A stretch of 14,118 bases of DNA from Propionibacteriaceae bacterium (GCA_027346035.1 DAIESZ010000151.1:1-14118), one strand, 5' to 3'; shown: positions 1 through 7,615, numbered from the stretch's first letter. Notes: generated by a model from the sequence alone, not told the origin. Translations and numbers: made by a program.

Positions 1-221
1 AGGCCGACCTGCGCATCAACGATCCGGGCGTCAGCCGCCGGCACGCCCAGATCCACGTCACCGGCGCCGGCGACGAGCTCACCATCTACATCGAAGACCT
101 CGGCAGCACCAACGGTGTCATCGTCAACGGATCCAAGGTGCACCGCGCCAACCTCGACGACGGCTCAAGGATTGAAATCGGCTCCACCCGGATGCTGGTT
201 CATTCGCCGTTGGGAGCGTGA
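1..221 (+). CDS. fhaA: FhaA, C-terminal FHA domain (5' end outside window)
   Basis: The reading frame is open from base 3 to a TGA at 219-221 and gives 72 residues of a forkhead-associated (FHA) domain. The phospho-threonine-binding signature is intact: SRRHA (the SxxH element), then DLGSTNG and a VNG turn, ending in the last beta strands (IEIGSTRMLVH). FHA domains bind phospho-threonine peptides. In mycobacteria FhaA binds phosphorylated MviN/MurJ and is a PknB substrate. The identification as FhaA rests on position: it lies immediately upstream of fhaB, one base from its ATG, at the start of the conserved pstP-rodA-pbpA-pknB run. The N-terminal DUF3662 domain expected of FhaA is outside the window, so the full architecture cannot be checked. 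Confidence 0.9.
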   Translation, partial: ADLRINDPGVSRRHAQIHVTGAGDELTIYIEDLGSTNGVIVNGSKVHRANLDDGSRIEIGSTRMLVHSPLGA

Positions 222-222
222 C

Positions 223-681
223 ATGAGCGCTGTGCTCGTCACGGCCCTGCGGGTCGCGTTCCTCGCGCTGCTGTGGTTCTTCATCCTGCTCGCCGCCAAC
301 GTCGTCCGCACCGACATGTTCGGACGCACGGTGGCCGCGGGCAGCCCCGAACTCGCCCCGCCACCCCCGCAGCGCAAGCGCCGCCGCAGCGGTCCCACCA
401 CCCTCGTGGTCACCGAGGGACGCAGCAGCGACACCCAGGTCGACCTCGCCGACGGGCTGATCATCGGCCGGGCGCGCGACGCGGGCCTCACCATCGACGA
501 CGACTACGCGAGCACGCACCCCGCCCGGCTCATCCAGTCCGTGGGCGGGGGCTGGCAGATCGAGGACCTCACCTCCACCAACGGCACCTACGTCAACGAA
601 GTGCGGGTCATCGCCCCCACGACCGTGACGCTCAAGGACGACATCCGCATCGGCCGCACCCACCTGCGTCTGGAGAAGTGA
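223..681 (+). CDS. fhaB: FhaB/FipA-type membrane-anchored FHA protein
   Basis: This 152-residue protein has an N-terminal transmembrane segment (about residues 5-28, rich in Leu, Ala and Phe). A proline/arginine linker follows (about 46-57), then a C-terminal FHA domain (about 60-150). Length and layout match mycobacterial FhaB (FipA, about 155 residues), a phospho-threonine reader linked to cell division. The ATG at 223 is preceded by GGGAG at 212-216. A longer upstream reading exists, but it would run into fhaA coding sequence. The stop overlaps the pstP start (TGATG), indicating coupled translation. An oddity is that Arg83 and the STNG turn (118-121) are present, but the SxxH motif reads S97-T-H-P100, so the usual histidine is proline. 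The cytoplasmic FHA domain probably recognises PknB-phosphorylated partners, though binding may be altered. Confidence 0.93.
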   Translation: MSAVLVTALRVAFLALLWFFILLAANVVRTDMFGRTVAAGSPELAPPPPQRKRRRSGPTTLVVTEGRSSDTQVDLADGLIIGRARDAGLTIDDDYASTHPARLIQSVGGGWQIEDLTSTNGTYVNEVRVIAPTTVTLKDDIRIGRTHLRLEK

Positions 682-2198
682 TGCTCTCCCTCGACATCCG
701 GGCGCACAGTGAGATCGGCCTCGTGCGCAAGAACAACCAGGACTCGGCGTACGCGTCCCCGAACCTGCTCGCCGTCGCCGACGGCATGGGCGGTGCGGCG
801 GCCGGTGACCTCGCCTCGGCGGTGGCCATCACGGCGATCGCGCGCGCCGACCGGCGCCTCGACGGTGAGGACATGCTGTCCGCGTTCGCGGGCGCGCTCG
901 ACCGGGCCAACAGCAACCTCGCCCGCCTCATCCACGAGGATTCCAGCCTGGAGGGCATGGGCACCACCGTGTCGGGCGCCATGTTCTCGGGAACCCAGCT
1001 CGGACTGGTGCACATCGGCGACTCCCGGGGCTACCTGTTCCGCGACGGCCGACTCACTCGGCTCACCCACGACCACTCCTGGGTGCAGTCCCTCGTCGAC
1101 GAGGGCCGCCTCAACGAGGCGGACATGGCCACCCACCCGCACCGGTCGCTGCTGCTGAGGGTGCTCAACGGCCAGCCGATCGGCAATCCCGACACCGCGC
1201 TCGTCGATGTCGTCGAGGGCGACCGGCTGCTGTTCTGCAGTGATGGGCTCAGCGGGTTCACCAGCGACGAGAAGATCGCGTCGGTGCTGCGGGACAGCAG
1301 CCTCGACGATGCCGTCCCCAAGCTGATCCAGCTGGCGCACGCGGGGGGTGGTGCCGACAACATCACGTTCGTGCTCGCCGACGTGGTCTCGCAGAGCCCC
1401 ATCCTGGACGCCGCCGAGCCGCTGGTGCTGGGCGCGGTCACCGACGCCGAGGTCGCCCCGGTCCGGACGCTGGGCGCCACCCCCGTCGGGTCCCCCGCCA
1501 CCGACGGGGACGAAGCGGACGACGAGGACGAACCGGACCGGGTGATGGCTCCGGTCGATCACGAACGACTCCGCTACCAGCCGGGCAGGCAGCATCACAG
1601 GTGGCTGCCGACGATCGTGCTGTTGGCCTCGGTGCTGCTGGTGCTCACCGCCGCCGGCGCCGTCGGGGTCATGTACGCGCGCAGCCAGTTCTACGTGGGC
1701 GCCACCGCCAGCCCGGCCGGTGAACGGGTCGCGATCTTCCGTGGACTGCCCGACACCGTGGCCGGGGTGCCCCTGTCGAGGGTCGAAGTCGTCGAGGACA
1801 TCCTCGTGTCGGACCTGCCCCGCTACTACCGCGACCAGGTGCACAACACCATCAGTGCCGACAGCCTCGACAGTGCCCGCGCCACCACCCACCAGCTCGC
1901 GGTGTTGGCGCAGACGTGCATCGCCCAGCGCGCCGCCCAACAGCAGCCTGGCCCGGTGCCCTCCCCGTCCCCATCGCCCTCCGGATCGGCGTCCGCGTCG
2001 GCGTCCCGCCCGGCTTCTGGGGCGGCCACCGGGTCGCCGACGGCCGACGTGTCCGACCGGGTGCCGTCGCCGGGGGCCACCGGTTCCGCGTCGGCGTCCG
2101 CCGTGGCCACGACGGGGAGGGCGTCGGCCACCCCGGGCCTGCCCAGCGCGCCCACCACGGCGAGCACCAGCGTGCCCGGCCAGGAGGACTGCTCGTGA
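681..2198 (+). CDS. pstP: PstP, membrane PP2C-family Ser/Thr phosphatase
   Basis: This 505-residue protein has a cytoplasmic PP2C (PPM) phosphatase domain at about residues 3-237. A short acidic juxtamembrane stretch (about 276-285) and one transmembrane helix (about 309-331) follow, then an extracytoplasmic region. Metal-binding aspartates are visible in ADGMGG (Asp34), CSDGL (Asp188) and GGADN (Asp226); GDSRG and TTVSG motifs are also present. The family removes phosphate from Ser/Thr in two-metal chemistry, and PstP is the partner phosphatase of PknA/PknB. The last roughly 85 residues are Ser/Ala/Pro/Thr-rich and low-complexity. The ATG at 681 overlaps the fhaB stop and has GGAG at 672-675; a GTG one codon earlier is also possible. 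The stop overlaps the rodA start (GTGA). Confidence 0.96.
   Translation: MLSLDIRAHSEIGLVRKNNQDSAYASPNLLAVADGMGGAAAGDLASAVAITAIARADRRLDGEDMLSAFAGALDRANSNLARLIHEDSSLEGMGTTVSGAMFSGTQLGLVHIGDSRGYLFRDGRLTRLTHDHSWVQSLVDEGRLNEADMATHPHRSLLLRVLNGQPIGNPDTALVDVVEGDRLLFCSDGLSGFTSDEKIASVLRDSSLDDAVPKLIQLAHAGGGADNITFVLADVVSQSPILDAAEPLVLGAVTDAEVAPVRTLGATPVGSPATDGDEADDEDEPDRVMAPVDHERLRYQPGRQHHRWLPTIVLLASVLLVLTAAGAVGVMYARSQFYVGATASPAGERVAIFRGLPDTVAGVPLSRVEVVEDILVSDLPRYYRDQVHNTISADSLDSARATTHQLAVLAQTCIAQRAAQQQPGPVPSPSPSPSGSASASASRPASGAATGSPTADVSDRVPSPGATGSASASAVATTGRASATPGLPSAPTTASTSVPGQEDCS
1992..2099 (+). repeat. 15-bp direct repeat in the pstP low-complexity tail
   Basis: The 15-mer tccgcgtcggcgtcc occurs at 1992-2006 and again at 2085-2099, in the same reading frame, and encodes Ser-Ala-Ser-Ala-Ser runs of the PstP extracytoplasmic tail. 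It is probably a by-product of Ser/Ala codon repetition and slippage rather than a recombination site. Confidence 0.7.
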
Positions 2199-3607
2199 CG
2201 GCGTCCCGTGCCGGCGTCGGCGCGCCGGACGACACCGTGGTGGTCTACCGCAAGCGCCGCAACGTCGAACTGTTCATGGACCTGGTGGCCGTGAGCATCG
2301 GGCTGGGCGGCTGGGCGCTCATCGGGCTCGACCAGAACGGAACCATCCCGGGGGACTGGCCGTGGGTCGTCGGCCTGTGGACGGGCATGGCGCTGGCGGT
2401 GCACATCGCCATCCGGATCCGGCTGCCCTACGCTGACCCGCTGCTCCTGCCGCTCGTCCTCACGGTCAACGGCCTCGGCCTGGCGATGATCCACCGCATC
2501 GACCTCATCCCCGATCCGGTGTTTCACGACGCCACCACCCAGCTCGTGTGGACAGGGCTCGGCATGGCCCTGTTCATCGCGACGCTGTTCGTCCTCAACG
2601 ATCCCCGCGAACTGCAGCGCTTCCCCTACCTGCTGTTCCTCGCCGGCCTCGCACTGCTGCTGCTGCCGCTCGTGCCGGGGCTGGGAACCACCAGCGGCGG
2701 GTCGACGATCTGGATCCACCTGGGCCCGTTCAGCTTCCAGCCCGCCGAGGCCGCCAAGGTGGTGCTGACGATCGCCTTCGCCGGCTATCTCGTCGACCAC
2801 AGCGAGGTGCTGTCGAAGGTCGGACGCCGCGTCCTCGGCCTGCAGTTGCCGCGGGTGCGTGACCTCGGGCCGATCGTCGTCATGTGGCTGGCCTCGCTGG
2901 CTGTCCTCGTCTTCGAGAACGACCTCGGCACGTCGATGCTGTTCTTCGGACTGTTCGTCATGATGCTCTACGTCGCCACCGAACTCCCGGTGTGGCCGGT
3001 GCTCGGTGCACTGCTCATGACCCTGGGTGCCTGGGCCGGCTACGCGTTCACCTACCACGTCAAGGTGCGGGTCGACGCCTGGCTGCATCCGTTCAACAAC
3101 GTCGACCAGAACTACCAGATCATCCAGGCCGAGTACGGCCTGGCCTGGGGCGGCCTCACCGGACGCGGCTGGGGACTCGGGCGTCCGGGCCTCACCCCCC
3201 TGGCCAAGAGCGACTTCATCTCGGCGGCGATCGGCGAGGAGCTCGGCGTGATCGGGCTGATGGCGGTGGTGATGCTCTACGCGCTGATCGTGTCGAGGGG
3301 CCTGCGCATCTCACTCACCACCGACGACCCCTTCGAGAAGCTGCTGGCCGCCGGGCTGAGTTTCGTGTTCGCGCTGCAGGTGTTCGCGATCATCGGCGGC
3401 GTCACCCGGCTGCTGCCGCTCACCGGCCTCACGACGCCGTTCATGAGCCAGGGAGGTTCCTCGATGGTGATCAACTGGATGATCATCGCGATCCTGCTGG
3501 TGGTCAGCCACCAGGCCAGGCGTCCTCGCCGGCCCGAGGCTCCCGTCACCCAGCGGGGCTTCGTCGCCGACTTCGCCTCCGACGACACGGCGGTGATCCT
3601 GCCATGA
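2195..3607 (+). CDS. rodA: RodA, SEDS-family peptidoglycan glycosyltransferase
   Basis: This 470-residue polytopic membrane protein has about ten hydrophobic helices. SEDS-family signatures are present: FQPAEAAK (181-188), ENDLGTS (241-247), the extracytoplasmic RVDAWLHPF...DQNYQIIQAEYGL loop (292-315), DFISAAIGEELG (340-351) and PLTGLTTPFMSQGGSS (408-423). SEDS proteins polymerise lipid II into glycan strands and work with a class B PBP, here the adjacent PbpA. RodA is preferred over FtsW because of its place between pstP and pbpA and its length, which is close to mycobacterial RodA (about 469). The GTG start at 2195 has AGGAGG at 2182-2187 and overlaps the pstP stop; the stop overlaps the pbpA ATG (ATGA). 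Asp304 in the large loop is the likely counterpart of the SEDS catalytic aspartate, an inference from alignment by eye. Confidence 0.94.
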   Translation: MTASRAGVGAPDDTVVVYRKRRNVELFMDLVAVSIGLGGWALIGLDQNGTIPGDWPWVVGLWTGMALAVHIAIRIRLPYADPLLLPLVLTVNGLGLAMIHRIDLIPDPVFHDATTQLVWTGLGMALFIATLFVLNDPRELQRFPYLLFLAGLALLLLPLVPGLGTTSGGSTIWIHLGPFSFQPAEAAKVVLTIAFAGYLVDHSEVLSKVGRRVLGLQLPRVRDLGPIVVMWLASLAVLVFENDLGTSMLFFGLFVMMLYVATELPVWPVLGALLMTLGAWAGYAFTYHVKVRVDAWLHPFNNVDQNYQIIQAEYGLAWGGLTGRGWGLGRPGLTPLAKSDFISAAIGEELGVIGLMAVVMLYALIVSRGLRISLTTDDPFEKLLAAGLSFVFALQVFAIIGGVTRLLPLTGLTTPFMSQGGSSMVINWMIIAILLVVSHQARRPRRPEAPVTQRGFVADFASDDTAVILP

Positions 3608-5031
3608 ATCGACCGATCCGCAAGGTGGCGGTGCTCGCCGCACTCCTGTTCTTCGCCCTGCTCGCGAACATCACCTACTTCCCGCTCTTCCGTGCCGACG
3701 CCCTGGTCAACGACCCCGCCAACCGCCGGGTGCGCGACGCGCAATTCGCCCAGGACCGCGGCGCCATCCTCGTCGGCAGCACCCCGATCGCCTCCAGCGT
3801 GCCCGACAAGGGGGTGTTCGCCTACCAGCGGGTCTACGCCGACGGACCGATGTGGGCACCGGTCACCGGCTACTACTCCTATGAGTTCGGACGCACCGGG
3901 CTCGAGCAGAATTACAACGCGGAACTGGCCGGCACCTCCGACTCGCAGTTCCTCACCCGGCTCATGGACACGCTGAGCGGCCGCCACCGGCAGGGGGCGA
4001 CGGTCATCACGACCCTCAACGCCAAGGCGCAGAAGGCTGCGTGGGACGCCCTCGGCTCGATGCAGGGGGCGGTCGTGGCCCTCAACTACCGCACGGGCGC
4101 GGTGCTCGCGATGGTCTCGAAGCCGAGCTACGACCCCAACAGATTGGCCAGTGTCGACCTCACCAAGGCGAGTGACGCGTGGACCTCGCTCAACGACGCC
4201 ACCGGGTCGCCGATGTCGAACCGGGCCACCCAGGAGATCTACCCACCGGGGTCGACGTTCAAATTGGTGACCGCCGCCGCCGCGCTCGAGAACGGGATGA
4301 GCCCCGAGACACAGGTCGACGCGCCGGTGCGGCTGAAGCTGCCCGGCACCAACACCTATCTGCCGAACGAGGTGAACTGCGGCGGCACCCGGATCAGCCT
4401 CATCCAGGCGTTCGCGGTGTCGTGCAACACGGCCTACGCCAACGTCGGCCTCGGCCTGGGAGCCGACAAGTTGCGCGCCCAGGCGGACGCGTTCGGCTTC
4501 GGCAAACCGCTCGGGCTCGGGTTCACCTCGGCTGCCAGCCACTTCCCGGTGTCGCCCAACGAACCGGAGACCGCGATGAGCGCGATCGGTCAGTACGACG
4601 TCGCGGCCTCGCCGCTGCAGATGGCGGTGGTCGCCGCCGGTATCGCCAACGACGGGGTGGTGATGCAGCCCTACCTCGTGCAGGAGGTTCGCTCCCCCTC
4701 CCTGCAGGTGCTCGAGAGCACCACCCCGAAGAAGCTCAGCCAGGCGATGACCGCCCAGCACGCCCAGGAGGAGCAGCGGATGATGCAGGCGGTGGTCACC
4801 TCGGGCACCGGTACCAAGGCCCAGGTTCCCGGCGTGACGATCGGCGGCAAGACCGGCACCGCGCAGACCATCCCCTCACGACCTCCGTACGCCTGGTTCG
4901 TCGGCTACGCCCAACAGCCCGACGTCGCGATCGCGGTGTTCATCGAGAGCGTCAACATCCCCCGTAACGACATCGCCGGCGGTGCACTCGCCGGGCCGGT
5001 GTTCGCCGCCGTCGTGAAGGCACTGCAGTGA
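3604..5031 (+). CDS. pbpA: PbpA, class B penicillin-binding protein (transpeptidase)
   Basis: This 475-residue protein has an N-terminal signal anchor (about residues 8-28), a pedestal/dimerisation region, and a C-terminal transpeptidase domain from about residue 150. All three penicillin-binding motifs are intact: the acylated serine in STFK (217-220), SCN (273-275) and KTGT (416-419). It cross-links stem peptides of nascent glycan on the outer face of the membrane and is expected to pair with the RodA encoded just upstream. Length is close to mycobacterial PbpA (about 491). The ATG at 3604 overlaps the rodA stop by four bases. Its own ribosome binding site is weak, so translation probably depends on coupling to rodA. 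In mycobacteria PbpA is reported as a PknB substrate, which fits the shared operon. Confidence 0.95.
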   Translation: MNRPIRKVAVLAALLFFALLANITYFPLFRADALVNDPANRRVRDAQFAQDRGAILVGSTPIASSVPDKGVFAYQRVYADGPMWAPVTGYYSYEFGRTGLEQNYNAELAGTSDSQFLTRLMDTLSGRHRQGATVITTLNAKAQKAAWDALGSMQGAVVALNYRTGAVLAMVSKPSYDPNRLASVDLTKASDAWTSLNDATGSPMSNRATQEIYPPGSTFKLVTAAAALENGMSPETQVDAPVRLKLPGTNTYLPNEVNCGGTRISLIQAFAVSCNTAYANVGLGLGADKLRAQADAFGFGKPLGLGFTSAASHFPVSPNEPETAMSAIGQYDVAASPLQMAVVAAGIANDGVVMQPYLVQEVRSPSLQVLESTTPKKLSQAMTAQHAQEEQRMMQAVVTSGTGTKAQVPGVTIGGKTGTAQTIPSRPPYAWFVGYAQQPDVAIAVFIESVNIPRNDIAGGALAGPVFAAVVKALQ

Positions 5032-5044
5032 ACCCCCCGGCGCA

Positions 5045-5075
5045 TTGGCCTCAACTCCCCCTCCCGCGAGATACT
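5045..5075 (+). promoter_or_regulatory. Possible pknB promoter in the pbpA-pknB gap
   Basis: TTGGCC at 5045-5050 and GATACT at 5070-5075 resemble -35 and -10 boxes, but the 19-base spacing is longer than ideal. Transcription would begin near 5082, leaving a short leader with the pknB ribosome binding site AAAGGA at 5095-5100. This is by-eye matching only; read-through from the upstream operon is also likely. Confidence 0.35.
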
Positions 5076-5107
5076 TCGCACGGAACCCCGACCGAAAGGA
5101 CGCCGCG

Positions 5108-6916
5108 ATGACGGAGCAGATGCCTCTGCTCGGCGATCGCTACCACCTCGAGCGGGTGATCGGGCGTGGTGGTATGGCTGAGGTGTGGCGGGCCACGGAC
5201 GAGCGGCTCGGGCGCGCGGTGGCGATCAAGCGACTGCGTGTCGATCTGGCGAGTGATCCCACCTTTCAGGCGAGGTTCCGGCGGGAGGCGCAGGCGGCGG
5301 CGGGGTTGAATCACCCGAACATCGTGTCGGTGTACGACACCGGTGAGGAGCTCGACGCTGCTACCGGTGTGACCGTGCCGTTCATCGTGATGGAGCTGGT
5401 CGATGGGCACACGCTGAAGGACGTGTTGCGCGATGATCGGCGGATCCTGCCGGAGCGGGCCCTGGAGTTCACCCAGGGCGTGTTGGATGCGTTGGGTTAT
5501 TCGCATCGGGCGGGCATCATCCACCGTGACATCAAACCGGCGAACGTGATGTTGACGCCGAACGGCACGGTGAAGGTGATGGATTTCGGGATCGCGCGGG
5601 CGGTCGCGGACACGTCGGCGACGATGACGCAGACGGCGGCGGTGATCGGCACCGCCCAGTACCTGTCCCCGGAGCAGGCCCGTGGGGAGACGGTCGATGC
5701 CCGGTCCGATGTGTACTCCTCGGGGTGTTTGTTGTACGAGTTGCTGGTGGGGCGTCCGCCGTTCGTGGGGGATTCGCCGGTGAGTGTGGCCTACCAGCAT
5801 GTGCGGGAGGTGCCGACCCCGCCGAGCACCCTGGATCCGGAGATCACCCAGTCGATGGACGCGGTGGTGATGAAGGCGCTGGAGAAGGATCCCGCCGACC
5901 GCTACCAGTCGGCGCGGGAGATGCACGACGACATCGCCCGGCTGCTGGCCGGCGCCCCGGTCGCCGCGCCACCACCACTGCCGATGCCCGATCCCACGCC
6001 GACCCTGGCGACCACCGTGCTGGCGCATGGGCCCGTCGATGACCCCACCGGCACCCAGGTGGTCACCCGCCGGGCCGACACCGAGCCACACCCGCAACCC
6101 GGACGGCGTCGGGGGCCGTCGGCGTCGACGGTGATCCTGGGGATCCTGCTGGCCGCGCTGATCGGCGTGCTCGCGTTCGCCCTGTACGAGTTCACCCGGC
6201 CCAGCCGGCCCACCACGGTGCAGGTGCCGGGGGTGATCAGCTACACCCAGCAGCAGGCCGAGCAGCAACTCAACGACCGCAACCTCAGCCCCGTGGTGCA
6301 GACCACCAACGGCCCGGCCGGCACCCAGGGCCAGGTGATCAGCCAGAACCCGACCGCCCAGGCCACCGTGACACCCGGCGCCGACGTGACCATCGTGGTC
6401 AACCTCGGCCCGAAGACCGCCCAGATCCCCACCGGACTCGTCGGCCTCAGCGCCAAGGACGCCACGAACCTGCTCACGCAGGCCGGGTTCCAGGTCAACC
6501 AGCAGGACGCGTCGACCGAGTCGCCAACCGACAAGAAGGGCACCGTCGTCAAGGTCAGCCCCGATCAGGGCGCCACCGAGTCCGTCGGCAGCACCGTGAC
6601 GATCTACGTCGCCACCGGCAAGAGCAGCGTCCCCAACCTCGGCGGCCTCACCCTCGCCGACGCCAAGACCTACGCCGCCGACCAGGGCTTCAGCAACGTC
6701 GTCGTCGCCGGCGAACAGGAAACCACCCAGTCCTCCCCCGGCACGATCATCAGCCAGGACCCCCAGCCGGGAACCCTGGCACTACGCACCGACCCACTCA
6801 AGGTCTACCTCGCCAAGGCCCCCAGCACCCCATCAGCCACCGCGACCACGTCGAACTCCCCCAGCGCGCCCTCGTCGCCGACCGCGTCGGCCTCCTCGAC
6901 ACCGACCAACAGCTGA
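5108..6916 (+). CDS. pknB: PknB, PASTA-domain Ser/Thr protein kinase
   Basis: This 602-residue receptor kinase has a cytoplasmic kinase domain at about residues 11-275. Visible elements are the glycine-rich loop GRGGMAEV (19-26), Lys41, HRDIKPAN (139-146, catalytic Asp141), DFG (159-161), and an activation loop with TQT (Thr174, Thr176) matching the autophosphorylation sites of mycobacterial PknB. APE is replaced by SPE (187-189), as is normal in this family. A juxtamembrane linker and a transmembrane helix (about 338-360) follow, then three PASTA repeats (about 371-434, 437-503, 506-568) and a Ser/Thr/Pro-rich tail. PASTA repeats bind muropeptides or lipid II outside the cell. M. tuberculosis PknB has four. 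The ATG at 5108 has AAAGGA seven bases upstream. Codon use differs clearly between the kinase and extracellular halves. pknA, normally just upstream, is missing. Confidence 0.97.
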   Translation: MTEQMPLLGDRYHLERVIGRGGMAEVWRATDERLGRAVAIKRLRVDLASDPTFQARFRREAQAAAGLNHPNIVSVYDTGEELDAATGVTVPFIVMELVDGHTLKDVLRDDRRILPERALEFTQGVLDALGYSHRAGIIHRDIKPANVMLTPNGTVKVMDFGIARAVADTSATMTQTAAVIGTAQYLSPEQARGETVDARSDVYSSGCLLYELLVGRPPFVGDSPVSVAYQHVREVPTPPSTLDPEITQSMDAVVMKALEKDPADRYQSAREMHDDIARLLAGAPVAAPPPLPMPDPTPTLATTVLAHGPVDDPTGTQVVTRRADTEPHPQPGRRRGPSASTVILGILLAALIGVLAFALYEFTRPSRPTTVQVPGVISYTQQQAEQQLNDRNLSPVVQTTNGPAGTQGQVISQNPTAQATVTPGADVTIVVNLGPKTAQIPTGLVGLSAKDATNLLTQAGFQVNQQDASTESPTDKKGTVVKVSPDQGATESVGSTVTIYVATGKSSVPNLGGLTLADAKTYAADQGFSNVVVAGEQETTQSSPGTIISQDPQPGTLALRTDPLKVYLAKAPSTPSATATTSNSPSAPSSPTASASSTPTNS

Positions 6917-6930
6917 ACCGGCCACCGCCC

Positions 6931-6945
6931 GCCGGCGCCGCCGGC
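6931..6945. terminator. Possible bidirectional terminator hairpin between converging genes
   Basis: Two copies of GCCGGC (6931-6936 and 6940-6945) flank GCC and could form a six-pair hairpin. A longer alternative pairs CCCGCC at 6928-6933 with GGCGGG at 6957-6962. It sits in the 48-base gap where pknB and the - strand amidotransferase gene converge. There is no T tract, so intrinsic termination is uncertain. Confidence 0.35.
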
Positions 6946-6964
6946 CGAACCTCCGCGGCGGGGA

Positions 6965-7603
6965 TCAGGTCGACGGCACCGCCATCAGCGGGGACAGGTG
7001 CTTGGCCCTGGTGGGCGCCTCGGCGTCCCCGCATACGGCGAGCCAGTTCGCGAGCATCTGGTACCCGCCCTCGGTGAGCACGCTCTCGGGATGGAACTGC
7101 ACCGATTCGACGGGCAGGCTGCGGTGTCGGACGCCCATGATGATGCCGGTGTCGGTGCGGGCCGTCACCTCGAGTTCGTCGGGCACGGTGGCCGGATCGA
7201 TCGCGAGCGAGTGGTAGCGGGTGGCGGTGATCGGCGACGGAAGGCCGGCGAACACGCCGCGTCCGTCGTGGTGAACCAGCGAGGTCTTGCCGTGCATCAC
7301 CTCGGGGGCACGGCCGACCACTCCCCCGAACGCCACCCCCATCGACTGCAGTCCGAGGCAGACGCCGAAGATCGGCAGTTCCGCGGCGTGCTCACGCACG
7401 AGGTCGACGCAGACGCCGGCGTGCTCGGGCGTGCCGGGTCCGGGTGACAGCAGGACGCCGTCGAACCCGGCCAGGAAATCCGGCTGCCGGAACCGCGGGT
7501 CGTCGTTGCGCCACACCTCGACCTCGGCCCCGATCTGCGCGAGGTACTGCACGAGGTTGTAGACGAACGAGTCGTAGTTGTCGACCACCAGGATCCGAGC
7601 CAC
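6965..7603 (-). CDS. pabA: Glutamine amidotransferase subunit (PabA/TrpG type)
   Basis: This 212-residue class I glutamine amidotransferase (GATase1) releases ammonia from glutamine for anthranilate or aminodeoxychorismate synthase. The N terminus is ILVVDNYDSFVYNLVQYL, followed by LLSPGPGTP, the nucleophile Cys82 in GVCLG, HGKTS, RYHSL, and the His171/Glu173 pair in QFHPES, so the catalytic triad is complete. The gene lies next to pknB in the opposite orientation, exactly as Rv0013 does. No trpE or pabB is in the window, so tryptophan and folate roles cannot be separated. The GTG at 7603 is preferred: it gives the family N terminus (MARILVV) and lies six bases after a TAGACT -10 box with no Shine-Dalgarno. 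A GTG at 7609 is the alternative. The usual CLGHQ reads CLGLQ. Confidence 0.92.
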   Translation of the reverse strand: MARILVVDNYDSFVYNLVQYLAQIGAEVEVWRNDDPRFRQPDFLAGFDGVLLSPGPGTPEHAGVCVDLVREHAAELPIFGVCLGLQSMGVAFGGVVGRAPEVMHGKTSLVHHDGRGVFAGLPSPITATRYHSLAIDPATVPDELEVTARTDTGIIMGVRHRSLPVESVQFHPESVLTEGGYQMLANWLAVCGDAEAPTRAKHLSPLMAVPST

Positions 7604-7609
7604 CGGCAC

Positions 7610-7615
7610 AGTCTA
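7610..7615 (-). promoter_or_regulatory. -10 box for a leaderless pabA transcript
   Basis: On the - strand TAGACT (TAnnnT type) lies six bases before the GTG at 7603, so transcription should start at or next to the start codon. No convincing -35 box is seen 16-18 bases upstream and no Shine-Dalgarno precedes either GTG. Confidence 0.5.

Noticed and set aside
115..222. Upstream extension of fhaB
   Set aside because: These bases encode the fhaA FHA domain in another frame, and the extra residues do not resemble FhaB.
588..4761. Long - strand open frames opposite pstP, rodA and pbpA
   Set aside because: They lie opposite well-identified genes, have low-complexity Arg/Gly/His composition and no ribosome binding sites.
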